Assembly: GCA_015227615.1 (NCBI GenBank)
Contig: JAALGZ010000021.1
Coordinates: 62,001 to 126,000 of the forward strand
Length of the DNA: 64,000 bases
Direction of reading: 5' to 3'
Source of the DNA: Labyrinthula sp. Ha
Taxonomy: Eukaryota; Sar; Bigyra; Labyrinthulida; Labyrinthulaceae
Made by a program: the position numbers and the translations under genes. Of the stretch, positions 23,447 to 35,777 are shown piece by piece. Every line of letters starts with the position of its first letter. Within the stretch, counting starts at the first letter, position 1. Under the pieces are notes generated by a model, which ran no database searches, was not told the origin of the DNA, and saw nothing but the letters and a program-made list of their open reading frames with translations.

Positions 23447-26400
23447 GGTGTCTATGACAATGGGGATCTGATAAGCAGAAGCATAGAGAATACATTTGTT
23501 TAGATCTAAAAACACATACTTTTCAAGTATGGAACCTGATACTAACAAACAAAATGAAAGAATTACATGAAAAAGATTAGATATTTTGTTCGTTATGCTC
23601 TCATATGGATGTGATGGATGAGGGTAAGTAATTCAATGCCTCTCAAAACTAAAATAAAAAGCAAAAGAAATCATATTTGAACTTGGATAAATCAAATAGA
23701 AAATAAAAGAACCACTTTTTTGTTTTAAACTTATTAAAATTAGTCTGTTTTCTACTAGAAGAAGATCCTATCAAGAAATTATTATGTAAGGGTTCTAGTT
23801 GAGTTGAGCAATTTCCTAAAGACTAAAAAACTAGAGCATAATTTCCTCATACTTTTGAAAAACCGTGCAGAATAATATGATTTCTGCGAAAGAATAATCA
23901 GTGAACTCAAATATGTAAGATTATCAAAATTCCATTTTCACCTGAATTGTCTTGAGAGTTGTACCATAATAAAATCTAAATTAAAGATTAATTTGTGAAA
24001 GAGAACAATGACGGCTTAGGGAAATCTTTTATCTTATGATTTCAATGCTCAAAATCGAATGTAATTCTTGAAAGTTATAATTCATTTGGCAAAACAAACG
24101 AGACTTGAACTTTAACCGACTGCATTTTTTTGCTAAATATTGGATATATATATATATATATAACTGGGGTGTTCAAATAGTCAATATTTGATTAGGTTAA
24201 CTGGTCTCAAAATAAGTGAACATGGATGAAACAAACTTTTTTAATGAGCAAAATTCTTATATTACTAAGCGAGCCTTAATAATTCAACACATTCAATATC
24301 TCCTTAATTTTTAATACAAGAAGTAATGTTGTCCAACTTATATATTTAATTTAGCCATAAGAACATAATAACAAATTCGATCTTAAAGTAGTGAGTATAT
24401 TCAACATAGTTGAAGTAAGAGTCAAAATCACAATTTATATTCAATTTCATAAGAATTTAATTTTTTTCTGAGATGGCAGTACGATAATACAATATTTAGT
24501 ACCTTACTATATATCATGGGATTCTCTTCTTTCAGATAAAAAAACGAAGAATTGATAGAGATAAATGAGTGATTCCCAAGTATCCAAATCATCGTAACAA
24601 GAATATAGGATATTGATGTTGTGATATTTTTCTACATACCGCTAAGGCATATTTCTTAGAACGAGTCATCTGGGAGGAACGTTGTTCTATCTGGGTTAAG
24701 TATAAATGATAAATCATAAGGTCTGTCATGAACCCCATCTATTAAAATATGTGTTGTGCTCTGAAAGTTTGTTTCAATTTTTTTTCTTTTTTTTTATTTT
24801 TATTTCCCTGGTCACTTAAATTCGTCTTATTTCTACAAATTGCACTTATAACAGCGTTAATTTGAATCCCGTTTATATCACCTTTTTGTAAACTTACTGG
24901 AAATAATATTTTGGTTGGCAATAATACGTAGTAATACTTACCGCAATACACATCAATATTTCCTTTAAAAATTAATCTGCGACAAAGCACAAATATTCGC
25001 GTATAGATCTTTTTCTAGGTAATGCCACAGGGAAATTTTTGGCGGTTTCTCATGCAAGGACAATACCAACGCTTAATTGAACTTAAGTCTGGTATTTACA
25101 AAAGGATGGCGATTGGTAGAAATAATGAAATAGTTATATTTGGTTGACATGATATAAATCAATACTTTTTGAGCATCTATAGGAATGAAAAGCACCCGGT
25201 AGATATTAAACCTACAGCATGAACATTGAAGTTTTATTCAAACCAGAATTCTGCTATGTGGAATGTAAAATTGGCACCTGAATTATATAGATAGTTGGTA
25301 AACAACACCATATAATGTTGCCGCAGAGTAGAGATAATTAAAGTGCATAGTTCGATTGGCCTTGCTAATGTAGCTATGTGTTATCATAAAATTATAAAAA
25401 TTCCATGTATTGTATATAGTCAAAAAGTTAAGATGAAGTTCTTTAAATCATCTCTAGCTAACAAATATTTTGTTTAGCTCTCACTTATCATATATGTTAA
25501 CTAACCCATTTGGATGACTGTGTGCAAGCCATCAGATAAATTTCAGCTCTACACTTTGCTAAATAAAATATCTGCTACTATTACTAAGTCAGCATGTCAA
25601 TTCAATGTTTTACTTTTTTGTCACAAGATAGCTTCTATGAAGTAGTTCAGCCAAGAAAAAGCATAATGTTATTCCTGAGCATAATTTTGGTGTTGGATTT
25701 AATATTTCTGATAACCAAAAACCAAAAGGATGATTCAAGACTGATTTTCGGCTATAATTCTTTTCTCTGATTTGTCTTAAGGAAAAGTGAAATTCTATAT
25801 GGAAGTTAATCCATCTAACAAGACAGGAAAACAGGGAAATCTTCGTGCATATATTGAGAAATAAATATGGGTAGTTTCATATTGGTAACTAGATGGAAGA
25901 CTTTTTAGACAGGTTCCCATGTTTAAAAATTTATTTCTTATTTTTTTTCTATTATCACGCATTTTTTCAGATAAATCTGGTGGGTTTGATGTTGCGGTTT
26001 TTTTTCTGTAATGTATTGTAATTATTTTGGTTTGATCCGTTATTTAAAATTATAATTCCTGACGATATTATTAAGATATTTTGTTCTTAATCCCTGAAGA
26101 ACATAGGTATTTTACAGGTGATGAAGTTTTTTACCATATAGCCTGAGATTTTTCTGGGGTTATTATTTAAGTAACATGTATAGAGATTTTCTTATAATGT
26201 TACGTTTTTCCAGAAAAGATGTCATGCTTGAGTTAACCCTTGATTATCAAGGAACCGATATCAGTTGAGCCTTGGTTTTTATTATATATTTATTTCTGTG
26301 TAATATATATTCAAAAGACTAAATAATAAGTATTTGACGGTTTCCCAGTAAAAATCCATTCTATCTATGAAAAGTGGATGCAGTAGTTAAGTCCCCAGTC

Positions 26401-27130
26401 TCATGCGTCTGTAGGATTATTCTATCTTAAGTTCAATTTTATTAAATAAAATGGATAATAAAATATAGCATAGAAAAATTACCAAGTAAAAAATCAAACC
26501 ATATTGGGTTTGGATCTTAAATCTTAACCTAAGAAGAAAAAAATGACCGGTTTTCATGATTATGGTCTGTGGTCGTAACTAACTGAATATGACTATCGAG
26601 GATGAATGACAGCTGTAATGATCCCAATCAAGATAAAAATTCTCTATGATTAATTAAAATACTATTGTCAAAAATTTTGATCTCAAAATGAAACAATTGA
26701 ACCCGTCATGGCTTGTATTATAACGTGGAATCCATAGATCGCAGTGTCTTTACATTAATTTAATTTTGCAAGTTCAAAATTACTTTTTCCCTAGAATATT
26801 TTTAATAATTTTTTTTCATAAGACCGAAAACCAAGATAATAATTCAAAAGAAACGGGGATTTCAAATTTGAGAAAATGCGAGACCATAAAGCAGTTTAAT
26901 TTTCTTGAGCTCGTAAATGTCCAGTCTCTGTCATATTAGTCACCTCAAATATTAAACACTACTATAAACACAATTTCTTCTGAACAATACTCTTTAAAGG
27001 TATTATTTTTCTAACAATATGTTCTGAAAGTATTAAACTTTTATTCCTTTTCTTGTTTTCAATAAGACTTCTATGGAAATTAAATGCAATGTTGCATTAC
27101 TCCAGAATTTGTCTTCTGTTAAAGGAAAGA
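23447..27130. other. Decayed intergenic region
   Basis: No host gene was recognised. It includes a short TA microsatellite near 24145-24165 and scattered short frames on both strands. The last 100 bases are A/T-rich leader sequence for the gene at 27131. Confidence 0.45.
24145..24165. repeat. TA microsatellite
   Basis: About ten TA units in decayed intergenic DNA. A similar run lies near 44486-44508. Confidence 0.6.
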
Positions 27131-28231
27131 ATGATGAATGATTTTTCAAACTTCGATCCGAGTGCAAAGACCCTTCCAACAAACCACAACTCAACTTATA
27201 ATATTCCACAAGTCTTATCAAACCATATCACATCATCACGATTTTTCAAACAACTCACACCGCTAAAATTCTCCGAAATCATCCCAAAACTGAACAAAAT
27301 TACTTCGTTAGATCCATATGTTTCACCTCCCCATCCATCAACAGCATATTGTTTATTATATAAACTTTTCACATTAAAATTAAATGATAAACAAGTTAAA
27401 ACACTTTTAAAAAATGGAAACCTCTACATAAAAGCAATTGGAGTTCTTTATTTAAGGTACACTTTATCCATGGAATTCTTTTGGGATTGGATTAAGAAAT
27501 TTTTAGTGACATCAGAAGAAAGGAAAACAGAATCTACTTTTGAAATGACAAAAGGTGAATTTGTTACATTGGAAAAGTTTATTAAAATATTGATACAAGA
27601 AAGACGGTTTCTTGGTAGTCTTTTACCAAGGATTCCAAGAAAAATAGAAATGGACTTAGAAGTGAAACTTTTGCAGATTGAAAATGGAAGTTATGGAAAA
27701 GAAGACACAATAAACTTAAATAATAATAAAAATTCTAAAGAAAGTGAAAATTCTTCTGGCTTTGATTTTGCAGTTGATGATATTGTAGAAGCAAGATATA
27801 GCTTAGATGGGAAATGGTATAAAGCCAAAATAATAAGTATAGAAGGAAATAGTATAAAAATTCTTTGGATAGATTATAACGAAGAAGAAGTTGTTTTAAG
27901 AAAACATATTCGTGTTGGAAAAGTTAACTGTAAACGAATAGTAAAAAACAATATAACAAAATATGAAAAAATAGTAAGTGAAAGAAAAAGAAAAGAAGTT
28001 TTGGCGAGTGGAAAAAGATATGGAAAAAGAGTTGGTGCCTTTCATGGAGTTGTAAATGAAAAGAAATCTATTTTATATGAAGAGGAAAAACCAATAGAAA
28101 AATATAAATCTGTAGAAGATGTTTTGAAAGAAAAAGGAAGAATTGGAAAGATAAAAAAAGGAGTAAATAATGAAAGAAAACGTCTCTTGGAAGATTTATA
28201 TGGAAATGAAGCTAAAAAACGCAAAAACTAA
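27131..28231 (+). CDS. PRP38B-family splicing factor fused to a Tudor domain
   Basis: A 366-residue pre-mRNA splicing protein. Residues from about 15 to 180 are a PRP38 domain of the PRP38B type. Telling stretches are STAYCLLYKLFTLKL, YIKAIGVLYLRYT, the FWDWIKKFL block and LLPRIPRK, all close to the human PRP38B pattern. PRP38 proteins act in the spliceosome at activation. After a short Asn/Ser-rich linker comes a Tudor domain of the SMN/SPF30 type (about 216-265: VEARYSLDGKWYKAKI, then ILWIDYNEEE), expected to bind methyl-arginine tails such as those on Sm proteins. The tail is a long Lys/Arg/Glu-rich, RS-poor nuclear-type stretch. The start is the MM pair at 27131. Earlier in-frame sequence looks non-coding. 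Its TAA overlaps the TAG of the convergent transporter gene. Confidence 0.92.
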   Translation: MMNDFSNFDPSAKTLPTNHNSTYNIPQVLSNHITSSRFFKQLTPLKFSEIIPKLNKITSLDPYVSPPHPSTAYCLLYKLFTLKLNDKQVKTLLKNGNLYIKAIGVLYLRYTLSMEFFWDWIKKFLVTSEERKTESTFEMTKGEFVTLEKFIKILIQERRFLGSLLPRIPRKIEMDLEVKLLQIENGSYGKEDTINLNNNKNSKESENSSGFDFAVDDIVEARYSLDGKWYKAKIISIEGNSIKILWIDYNEEEVVLRKHIRVGKVNCKRIVKNNITKYEKIVSERKRKEVLASGKRYGKRVGAFHGVVNEKKSILYEEEKPIEKYKSVEDVLKEKGRIGKIKKGVNNERKRLLEDLYGNEAKKRKN

Positions 28232-29670
28232 GTTAATAAATGTTCATTTTCTTTTTCTATACTATTTTCTTCTTCTGTATTCAGGGTTTTATAATTTAAC
28301 AATATACTTTCTTCTTGAACAATATTGAATAATAAAGAATATATTAAAGTTCCAATAAGTTGAAAAATAGCAGTTACATAAAACGAATATCCATATGAAT
28401 ATTTATCAGCTAAAACACCACCAAAAAAAGCTGTTCCAGTCCATCCATATGAAGTAATACTATGAAAACTTTTCCATCTTGATCTCTTCTCTGAAGGTAC
28501 ATTATCCATTAATATTGATCCATCTAAAGGATATCCACAATTCATAAAACCAGTACGAAAAAAAAATAGAAGTATTAAAAGAAAAGTATAATTTTTGGGG
28601 TTTTCAGAATATGAAATTATTAAAGACATAGAAATTAAGAATATAATCCCAATAATACGTGTAAAAAATACAATTCTAACACGAGAAATATATAAAGATA
28701 ACTTTTGAGAAAACATAGTTAATAAGATAAAAGTTAAACGAGATAACATTGAAGTTATTTGAACAGAACTTGGAGATAATGATAAAGTATTCTTAAAAAA
28801 AAGTGGAAAAAAGTTAACTGTCATACCACTTCCAAAAGCATAAAATAAATTACTCCATAAAATAATAAAACAAATAGAATCTTCAGTTATTGTATAACCA
28901 AAAATATTTTTTTCTAAGTATATATTTTTTTCTATTGGTTCTTTTTCGACTGTTTCATTTAAAATATTTATAGTACAATATTTATCTCTTAATAAGAGTG
29001 CACAAAAACCAGCTGGAAATTCTAATAAAAGACCTAAAATAAAAGGAATTTTTAAATGAGAAAAACTCCATTCATCACCATAACTTTGAAATAAATGTAT
29101 TGTAATAAGTGGACCAATTAAAGCAGGAATAGAATAAGATATTTGTAAATAAGTAAAATATTTACTACGTTGTCCATTTGGTACAGAATCAGCAAAAAGT
29201 GCTTCAATAGGACCTAAAAATATTCCACAAAATATTCCCCATAAAATTAAACTTATTGTAAAAATAACAAGTTGTAAATTATGATTTTCAGAAGATTCGT
29301 GTAAAAAAATAGCAAACAAAGTTAATCCAGCAGCAATAGAAAAACCAGCACCACCAATATTACAAATAAAACCTTTTCCATAAGAATCAGCTAAAAAACC
29401 AAGAGGTATAGTTGTTAAGAAACCAGCTATTCCTTGACTTGCTTCAATACTGCCTACAATAGTGTTTGCGTTAGTTTGAGTGGTATTTGAACTTGATGAA
29501 GCTGAAGAAGAGGTTGCTTGACTTGCTAACAAGAATAACCATGTAGAAAGAATAGAATTTGTCCAAATAGAATCTGCTAATCCCCAAAAGAAATTTAATG
29601 TAAGGATAATGTAGATGTTTTTTGAGATTCGAGGAAATCCTTCGTTATTCATTCTAAGAATCTTTGTCAT
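28228..29670 (-). CDS. Major facilitator superfamily transporter
   Basis: A 480-residue multi-pass membrane protein with about 12 hydrophobic segments and a central loop near residue 230-260. The loop-2/3 signature GFLADSYGKGF matches the MFS G-x3-D-x2-G-(K/R) motif. A second-half copy reads GGVLADKYSYG, within the conserved region MDNVPSEKRSRWKSF - SYGWTG. A Ser/Thr/Asn-rich loop lies between the first and second segments. MFS carriers move small solutes using ion or substrate gradients. The substrate cannot be told from sequence, and it may sit in the plasma membrane or an organelle. The C-terminus is acidic and cytosolic. The gene is convergent with the PRP38B-Tudor gene, and the stop codons share two bases, within a 4-bp overlap. 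Confidence 0.92.
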   Translation of the reverse strand: MTKILRMNNEGFPRISKNIYIILTLNFFWGLADSIWTNSILSTWLFLLASQATSSSASSSSNTTQTNANTIVGSIEASQGIAGFLTTIPLGFLADSYGKGFICNIGGAGFSIAAGLTLFAIFLHESSENHNLQLVIFTISLILWGIFCGIFLGPIEALFADSVPNGQRSKYFTYLQISYSIPALIGPLITIHLFQSYGDEWSFSHLKIPFILGLLLEFPAGFCALLLRDKYCTINILNETVEKEPIEKNIYLEKNIFGYTITEDSICFIILWSNLFYAFGSGMTVNFFPLFFKNTLSLSPSSVQITSMLSRLTFILLTMFSQKLSLYISRVRIVFFTRIIGIIFLISMSLIISYSENPKNYTFLLILLFFFRTGFMNCGYPLDGSILMDNVPSEKRSRWKSFHSITSYGWTGTAFFGGVLADKYSYGYSFYVTAIFQLIGTLIYSLLFNIVQEESILLNYKTLNTEEENSIEKENEHLLT

Positions 29671-32600
29671 TCTGGTTTAATGGGTTTTCGAGACAATAAT
29701 CTCGCTATTCTCAATAAGACTTTCTTTGCCATTAATAAATGGAATCTAATCGAGACATACTCAATAAAATAATCAATACCCGAACTTATATCGTTTAATA
29801 GTGATGCGAATTAACAATACGTCAACTTTAACGGTTCACCCTAAGAATGAGAATAAACAGACAAAAATATTGATTCAGTGTAAAAAACGTAAATATAAGA
29901 AAAACACACATTTGGGTACAATAATATATAGTTAACTAGTAACATTTACTTAACTCTACAAAATATTGTTTAAACACTCATATAATATTTTTTTACTTTA
30001 CTTTAACTAATTTGCCAATAAAGCTTCGTTATTAAACTTAACGGTAACTTAAAGAAATTTATTTAACCAAACTTCTCTTATTCTTTCTTCCGTTAAGCAA
30101 ATCTTTAATGGATTGTTTATTAACGATCATACCGTTAAGCACAATGATTCCGTTAATTCAATTTAATCCTAAAACACTTTTCCAATTTCTAAATTTAAAA
30201 CATTATTTTGTGGATTGTTTTCTACACTCAACTTTGTATAAAAACCTATTATTGTTTATGAAAGAAATTTTTTGAAACATATCTAGCAAGTTCTTTTCAG
30301 TATTTTGGTAATGGAGCAATTTAAGGTACTTGTCCATTCTATTTTTTCCATGCGAATGTGTAAAATGGGTAAAAAATAACAAATTTGAAATAGTCTTTCC
30401 AGAGAGATTTTTGATTAAGAGAATTTATACATTGTTTCTAAAGATTCTTTTAAATCTGATTCCCCTCGAACGAGAAAACCTAGGATAAATACACTTAACT
30501 CTAGGTTGGACATATTATACCACAAAGGTCTGGTAAACCAAATCGATATGGGCTAGAAAACCATGAATACAAATGCGACACCACTGTTTTGAGCTAAAAA
30601 TGTAGCTCTTATGGTATTTTAATGCGCAAAAATAAAGCATGATTTTTTTTGAGCTCTTACTTATCACGGGGTGGTGATAACAATGTCAACGATTTATTCA
30701 AGAAAGTAATATAATGGTCATTTAACCTGAAATACGTAGTCAACATATCTAAAAAACAAACATATCAACAACATATTCCAAGAGAGTCTAGTACAAAAAC
30801 TAAAAGAATTAGAATAATATAAAGCATAAAAACTATGATTACTAAAACTAACACATGCAGCATTGGTTAGTACTTGTCACGAAATCTTCCTGAAGCAAAG
30901 TATTGCCGCGTACCAAGTATTCATCATTGAAACAAAATCCTACCATGTCTTTTTTCAAGTTATTTGATAAGGATGAGTATTTTAAATCCAAGAAAAAGGC
31001 TAATTGTAATGGTCCTTTTCACTGAGTATAAAGATCTCTAGAAAACCATACATTCAAACGTAACATCACGAAGAACAACTCAATAGATGATATGATTCTT
31101 CATAGACCCTGAGAATTCACTATACCTGACTTCTTAAATCATTTCTCCGGATTTTTCTTTTCTGGGTAACTGTAACTGAGTTAAACTTCACTCAGAAAAG
31201 TCAAATGTTGAAAATCTGCACATCTGAAAATACGAAATCTCTCAGTTTTGCTAGAATCCTATAAATTTTTGTACTAGTCAGCTCCCAGCAACCAAAAATC
31301 AAGACCTGTAATATTTAATTCTATGTTTCAGGAATTTTTTTTTTAAGAAAAGTCGATATTTGGGTAAAATGCTGTTTTTTTAACTGTAACCCGTAAGATG
31401 CCCGAAGAAATACTCGTTTAGAGCTTAAACAGACCTCAATAGTTAAGCAAACGGGCTGGTTTAGAACTATAAGCAATCTTTTTTGAGAATTGAAACATTC
31501 TATCTTGAGTTCTTGCAAAAGTAACCTTTTTGCAAGGACTCAGAAAGTCAGAAGAAGGATTTTGTTGAATGTCAAATAGGTCTGAATGGCTCACACTAAG
31601 TAACGAGGTATTCCAAAAAATATTGGTACCCTCAAGCAATAGATACTCCATGATATGATTGGGCTGCGCTCCAAGAAACTATAGTAGCTACATCAATAAC
31701 CGGAGTAATTAATAGTTGAGTTAAATTAACAAGGTTTCAAATTCACCCTCTGAATACACAAATTCAGATTCAACTAAGGCTAAGAATAACTACTTATATA
31801 CCAACAATGTCCTGTGAAAGTTTTCATGAACTTGAACTAAAAGTAATGCAATATAAATTTCTATATCTATAAAGACCTCTTTCATATTGTTGCCAATTCC
31901 CATATATAAATTTTTAGTTCTTAGCTCTTACACCTGATAAACTCCTCAAAACCTAAAATAATTTTGGACATTAATAATCCTCAATATTGAAAGTGGCTTT
32001 TAATTTTTTCTTTTATAAAGAACTTCTACTGTGTGTTTTTTTGGACATATTTAATGCAAACAAGCACAAATCTCAAGCTAATGCACACAGTTGCTGTTCT
32101 TGTTTAAATGAAATGGCTCTTCAAATATTTCTCATTATAATTTTTAATTGGTGCAAGGAACCTTTTGCGAGTTCTTAGTCTGATTTGTTTGGTTTCATCA
32201 CTAACAATGAGAAAACACGTATAGTTTAGTGAACCTACCTAAGTATTATGAAATACAGGAATTTATCACGTTTCCCATTATTTTTGGTACACGATAAATT
32301 CTGAATATTCTGTAGTGGCTATAACAGTAAGTGTTTTTATCGAAAAAACGATAAACGTATTCATATACTGTTAAGGACTTTGATATGAGAACCACTGCTT
32401 CCTATCATATTTGTTTCACAAGAAAAAACAGCAGAATACTTTCCAGAGCAGTTAATCTGATTTGTTCTTTCGTATTTAGATAATGAGGAATCTCACCAAA
32501 CTAACCCTTTGGGTAATCTACTGAACTTAATCAATATGTTGTCTTTTGGCAGAGGACACTATTAGCACAAATTATAATGTTGTTCTATATTAGTGTTGAA

Positions 32601-33189
32601 TATCGAGCTAATGGCAGAGATACTACTAACTCATTAACAGGATGGCAGTTAGTACACATGGAAACAAGTTCCATGCACCCTTAGGGTACAAAACTCCTAG
32701 CTTTGAGTTATTCACTAACTAGGTTCAAGATCATGATTTGAGTTTCTTATTGAAATATTCTACCGCATTATTATCACAAAATAACGTTAGAAGATGTTTA
32801 CGGTATTATATCGATAAGGATTAGAAGATAGGGATAAGGGTAGGTAGCATTTGTACAATGAAAGTACCCTTGTTTGAGCGAAAGAAAAACCAATGTAAAA
32901 GATACAGCTTTTTACTCGGTGTTGCTCAATTTTCTACGCGAACAAAGAAACTGGATAATATGCAAAAGTGAGTCTTGATTTAGCTGAAACCGTATTTTCC
33001 TCAATAGAATATACAATTGTCAAACCCTCAAGTCCAATAGATAGTTTAGATAGAGTGAGTTAATCTATGTTTGAGTAGATCTAAGTAAAATGATATTTGG
33101 TTCTGAGAGTTGAAAATATTACGGAGAGACTTTTTCATCCCCCAGCTGTTTATAATAACTATTAGAAGCGTTCAAAGCGGCGAATTTTT
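29671..33189. other. Intergenic region, decayed
   Basis: There is AT-rich upstream sequence of the transporter gene, then decayed DNA. The inverted pair CGAGA-6 bases-TCTCG lies just upstream of the transporter start, near 29686-29701. From about 29820 to 30160 the motif TTAACGG/CCGTTAA recurs five times, as in the hAT-type element at 60573-61596, but no terminal repeats were found. No gene was recognised in the rest. Confidence 0.4.
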
Positions 33190-33630
33190 AACAACCCTTC
33201 AAAAGAGCTAAACAGCTTATTGAAATATAAAATATTTGTTGTTAAAATGTTTCTAGTTTGACAATGAAAACCTCATATTTAGAAAACGAATAAATAGGAT
33301 GCCAGATGTTTTGTCAATACCAGTAAATTAATAATATAGCGTCCAAAGCGGCTTCTTTCAGTCTGACATTTTAAAGAGACAGAATAGAAACTCAAGCTGC
33401 AAAAGATTATTTGATGTGTAGCTATCCAGGAGGATTATTAATCCCACGAAAACATGAAATCTATGAAGAAGAGTTAGCAATCTACAAAACGAATGTTGCA
33501 AAATTTGCACTGAAAATAAGTCCACACAAAATATCCACTGACATAAGACTTTGGTTCTCCCAGAGGTTGCTAAACTTATGTAGAGCAAGAAAAATTATAC
33601 TGAAGACAAATAAAATCTTTTTTTAATGTT
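33190..33630 (+). mobile_element. Possible Ty3/gypsy fossil, RNase H to integrase junction
   Basis: A plus-strand trace NRMPDVLSIP near 33295-33325 resembles the N--ADALSR-P block that closes gypsy RNase H. An open stretch at 33411-33626 lies where the linker before the integrase finger would be. It is old and broken. The signal is weak and could be chance. Confidence 0.25.
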
Positions 33631-35777
33631 TCGGTTGGTTATTGTACCATATACTCTATTGTTGAAGTGATTTTATTATCTTCAAGTTGATCCCTTGTGT
33701 CTTCTTAATCAAGGGTATGATTAGATATTTCTACCACATCCTCCCCAGTTCCATTATTGCCTTTTCAGAAGGCAACCTAAACTCAATTCTTTTGTCTGTC
33801 TGTAATTTGTTCCCTGTTATAGGTAATTCAACCCTTGAATCCATATGAAAAAAGATTTAGTTGCTATCATGATGCTGCAAGTTTTTGATACTTAAAGTCT
33901 TTTCCACGCATTTCATTCAACATTTTTCTTATGTTAAACTGTAAATTAACGTTATGCTACAAGTGACGGAGCAGCATTTTTTAAGTCTATTGAAAGAGAT
34001 ACCATCCCCATAATTCGGATCGTATTAACTCAAGATTTAAATTTAATGTGTTGAGTTTCAGTATATTATGGAATGTGAAACAGCCTTTCTTTACTAATAT
34101 GAACCGTTTGGGCAGTACGGAATTTCATTTGGAAAAATTTTAACAATCTAACAGATATGGTGCTCGGATACTACATAATTCTGTCCGATTCTACCAGTTA
34201 ATGCCACCAAACAGGTTCAGCTTAATAAGGCTCTTCTTGCTTCTCTTTTTACACTCAAACTTTGGTTTTCAAATTTTCCAAATATTCTTAGATGCTCGTG
34301 CATAGAATAGAAACAAATAACTCTCTCATAGTTAACTAAATCACATGACTGCTTTAATTCATCTTTGGTCTTGATTGGTACTTTACTTCTATTTGGAGTT
34401 TCTAAGGTGTGTAAAGGAGAATACAGTCCATACTGTGGAGTTACACTCTGAAAAGGTAATGAAACAATACATCCAGTGCCGTAAGTTTTCAAAGTAGGAC
34501 CTCATTCTCCTTCACATGAAAGATTTCATACTTCCTGTGATGAACCATGTCTTCACAGAAAACTAAGTGCTATATTTAGAAATTAACAAATATTATCAAG
34601 ATTTCGAACATCTGGCACCTAAAATTTTAGGAAATAATGGAGAATGATACTGTGAGCATGGCCATAAAAGTTATAAATATGCAAAAGACCCGTATAATAT
34701 CTGATATAAGTCTTGCCAATGATGATTAACTTACTAGAGAATATATTGGTAGTTAAGTCTTCTTATGGTCAGCCAGTTCAAGAAAGAGCTGTTTCACGTC
34801 AATACATTCTCAAAATTTATTTGACGCAAGTTCGTTTCTATAATTCTACAGGGATGACATTAGATATTTTTTTATTCAATATGATGTTTCTAACCCAAAA
34901 TTAACATCGCCAAGTTTGATTGCAAACCAATATTCTTCGTACAACAAATATTTCAATAACTGTACTTATATTGCCTTTTACGTGTCGACAAGATAAACTA
35001 CATGTCCGCGGATAATGTTCTCAGGTTGTTTAACACCCAGTTTGAACAATAATAACATAAAAAACCTTTAGCTTTTTTTTCTTATTTTCTTTTCAGTTAT
35101 TAACAGTTATTAACAAAAAACTAGTACCAAAGTCACTAAAATAGCAAGTAACTAGACTGTTCCAATACCTAATTTTTACAAAACTTCCTTGGAGCCATTT
35201 TGAATTACCCTCTCCAACATGATTTCACATGACCAAAGATATTTTGTGTCCAAATTCTCCAAAAATGCAAATATCGGTATTGAATTCCTCTTCCATATTA
35301 CTTCAGTGAAATCTCGCCATATCACGTTAATGCAAATTTGTATGGTTTTTTTCCGGGAATATTTTACACCAAATGTCACGCACATATCACGCAGCCTCAC
35401 AGGCGAATATCAAAATACAGCAAAAACCACAACAACTAAACAACAAAGACCACGAAACTAACAAAAACCAAAGCTGAACGTTATCCAGACACTACACTTA
35501 GCACACCTTTAACATTGTAATAATATTGTTAATATTTATATAAATTAAAAGATAAAGTAATCATATATTAAGATATTTATGATACAATTTGATCTTATCT
35601 TATGGATGTATTAAACTTAGAATAAATAAGTTATCTTTTTGGAAGGTCAACATGTCTTCTTCTGTGCGATTTTTATATGATCAATCCAATTCGTATTTTG
35701 GGTAAAAACGATTTGAAATTCGGTTTATTTCTTAAGCATATTGAAACTCAGAAAAAAAGACAAAGAATAAAAGAATT
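33631..35777. other. Decayed intergenic region
   Basis: No gene was recognised. A minus frame of 91 codons at 34217-34492 matches nothing I know. An 11-base direct repeat (CAGTTATTAAC twice) occurs near 35094-35115. The final 250 bases are AT-rich leader for the gene at 35778. Confidence 0.4.

Noticed and set aside
31321-31651. Two overlapping minus frames of 65-71 codons
   Set aside because: No motif, no host codon pattern, surrounded by decayed sequence.
34217-34492. 91-codon minus frame
   Set aside because: No recognisable domain, isolated in decayed sequence, and could not be linked to an element.
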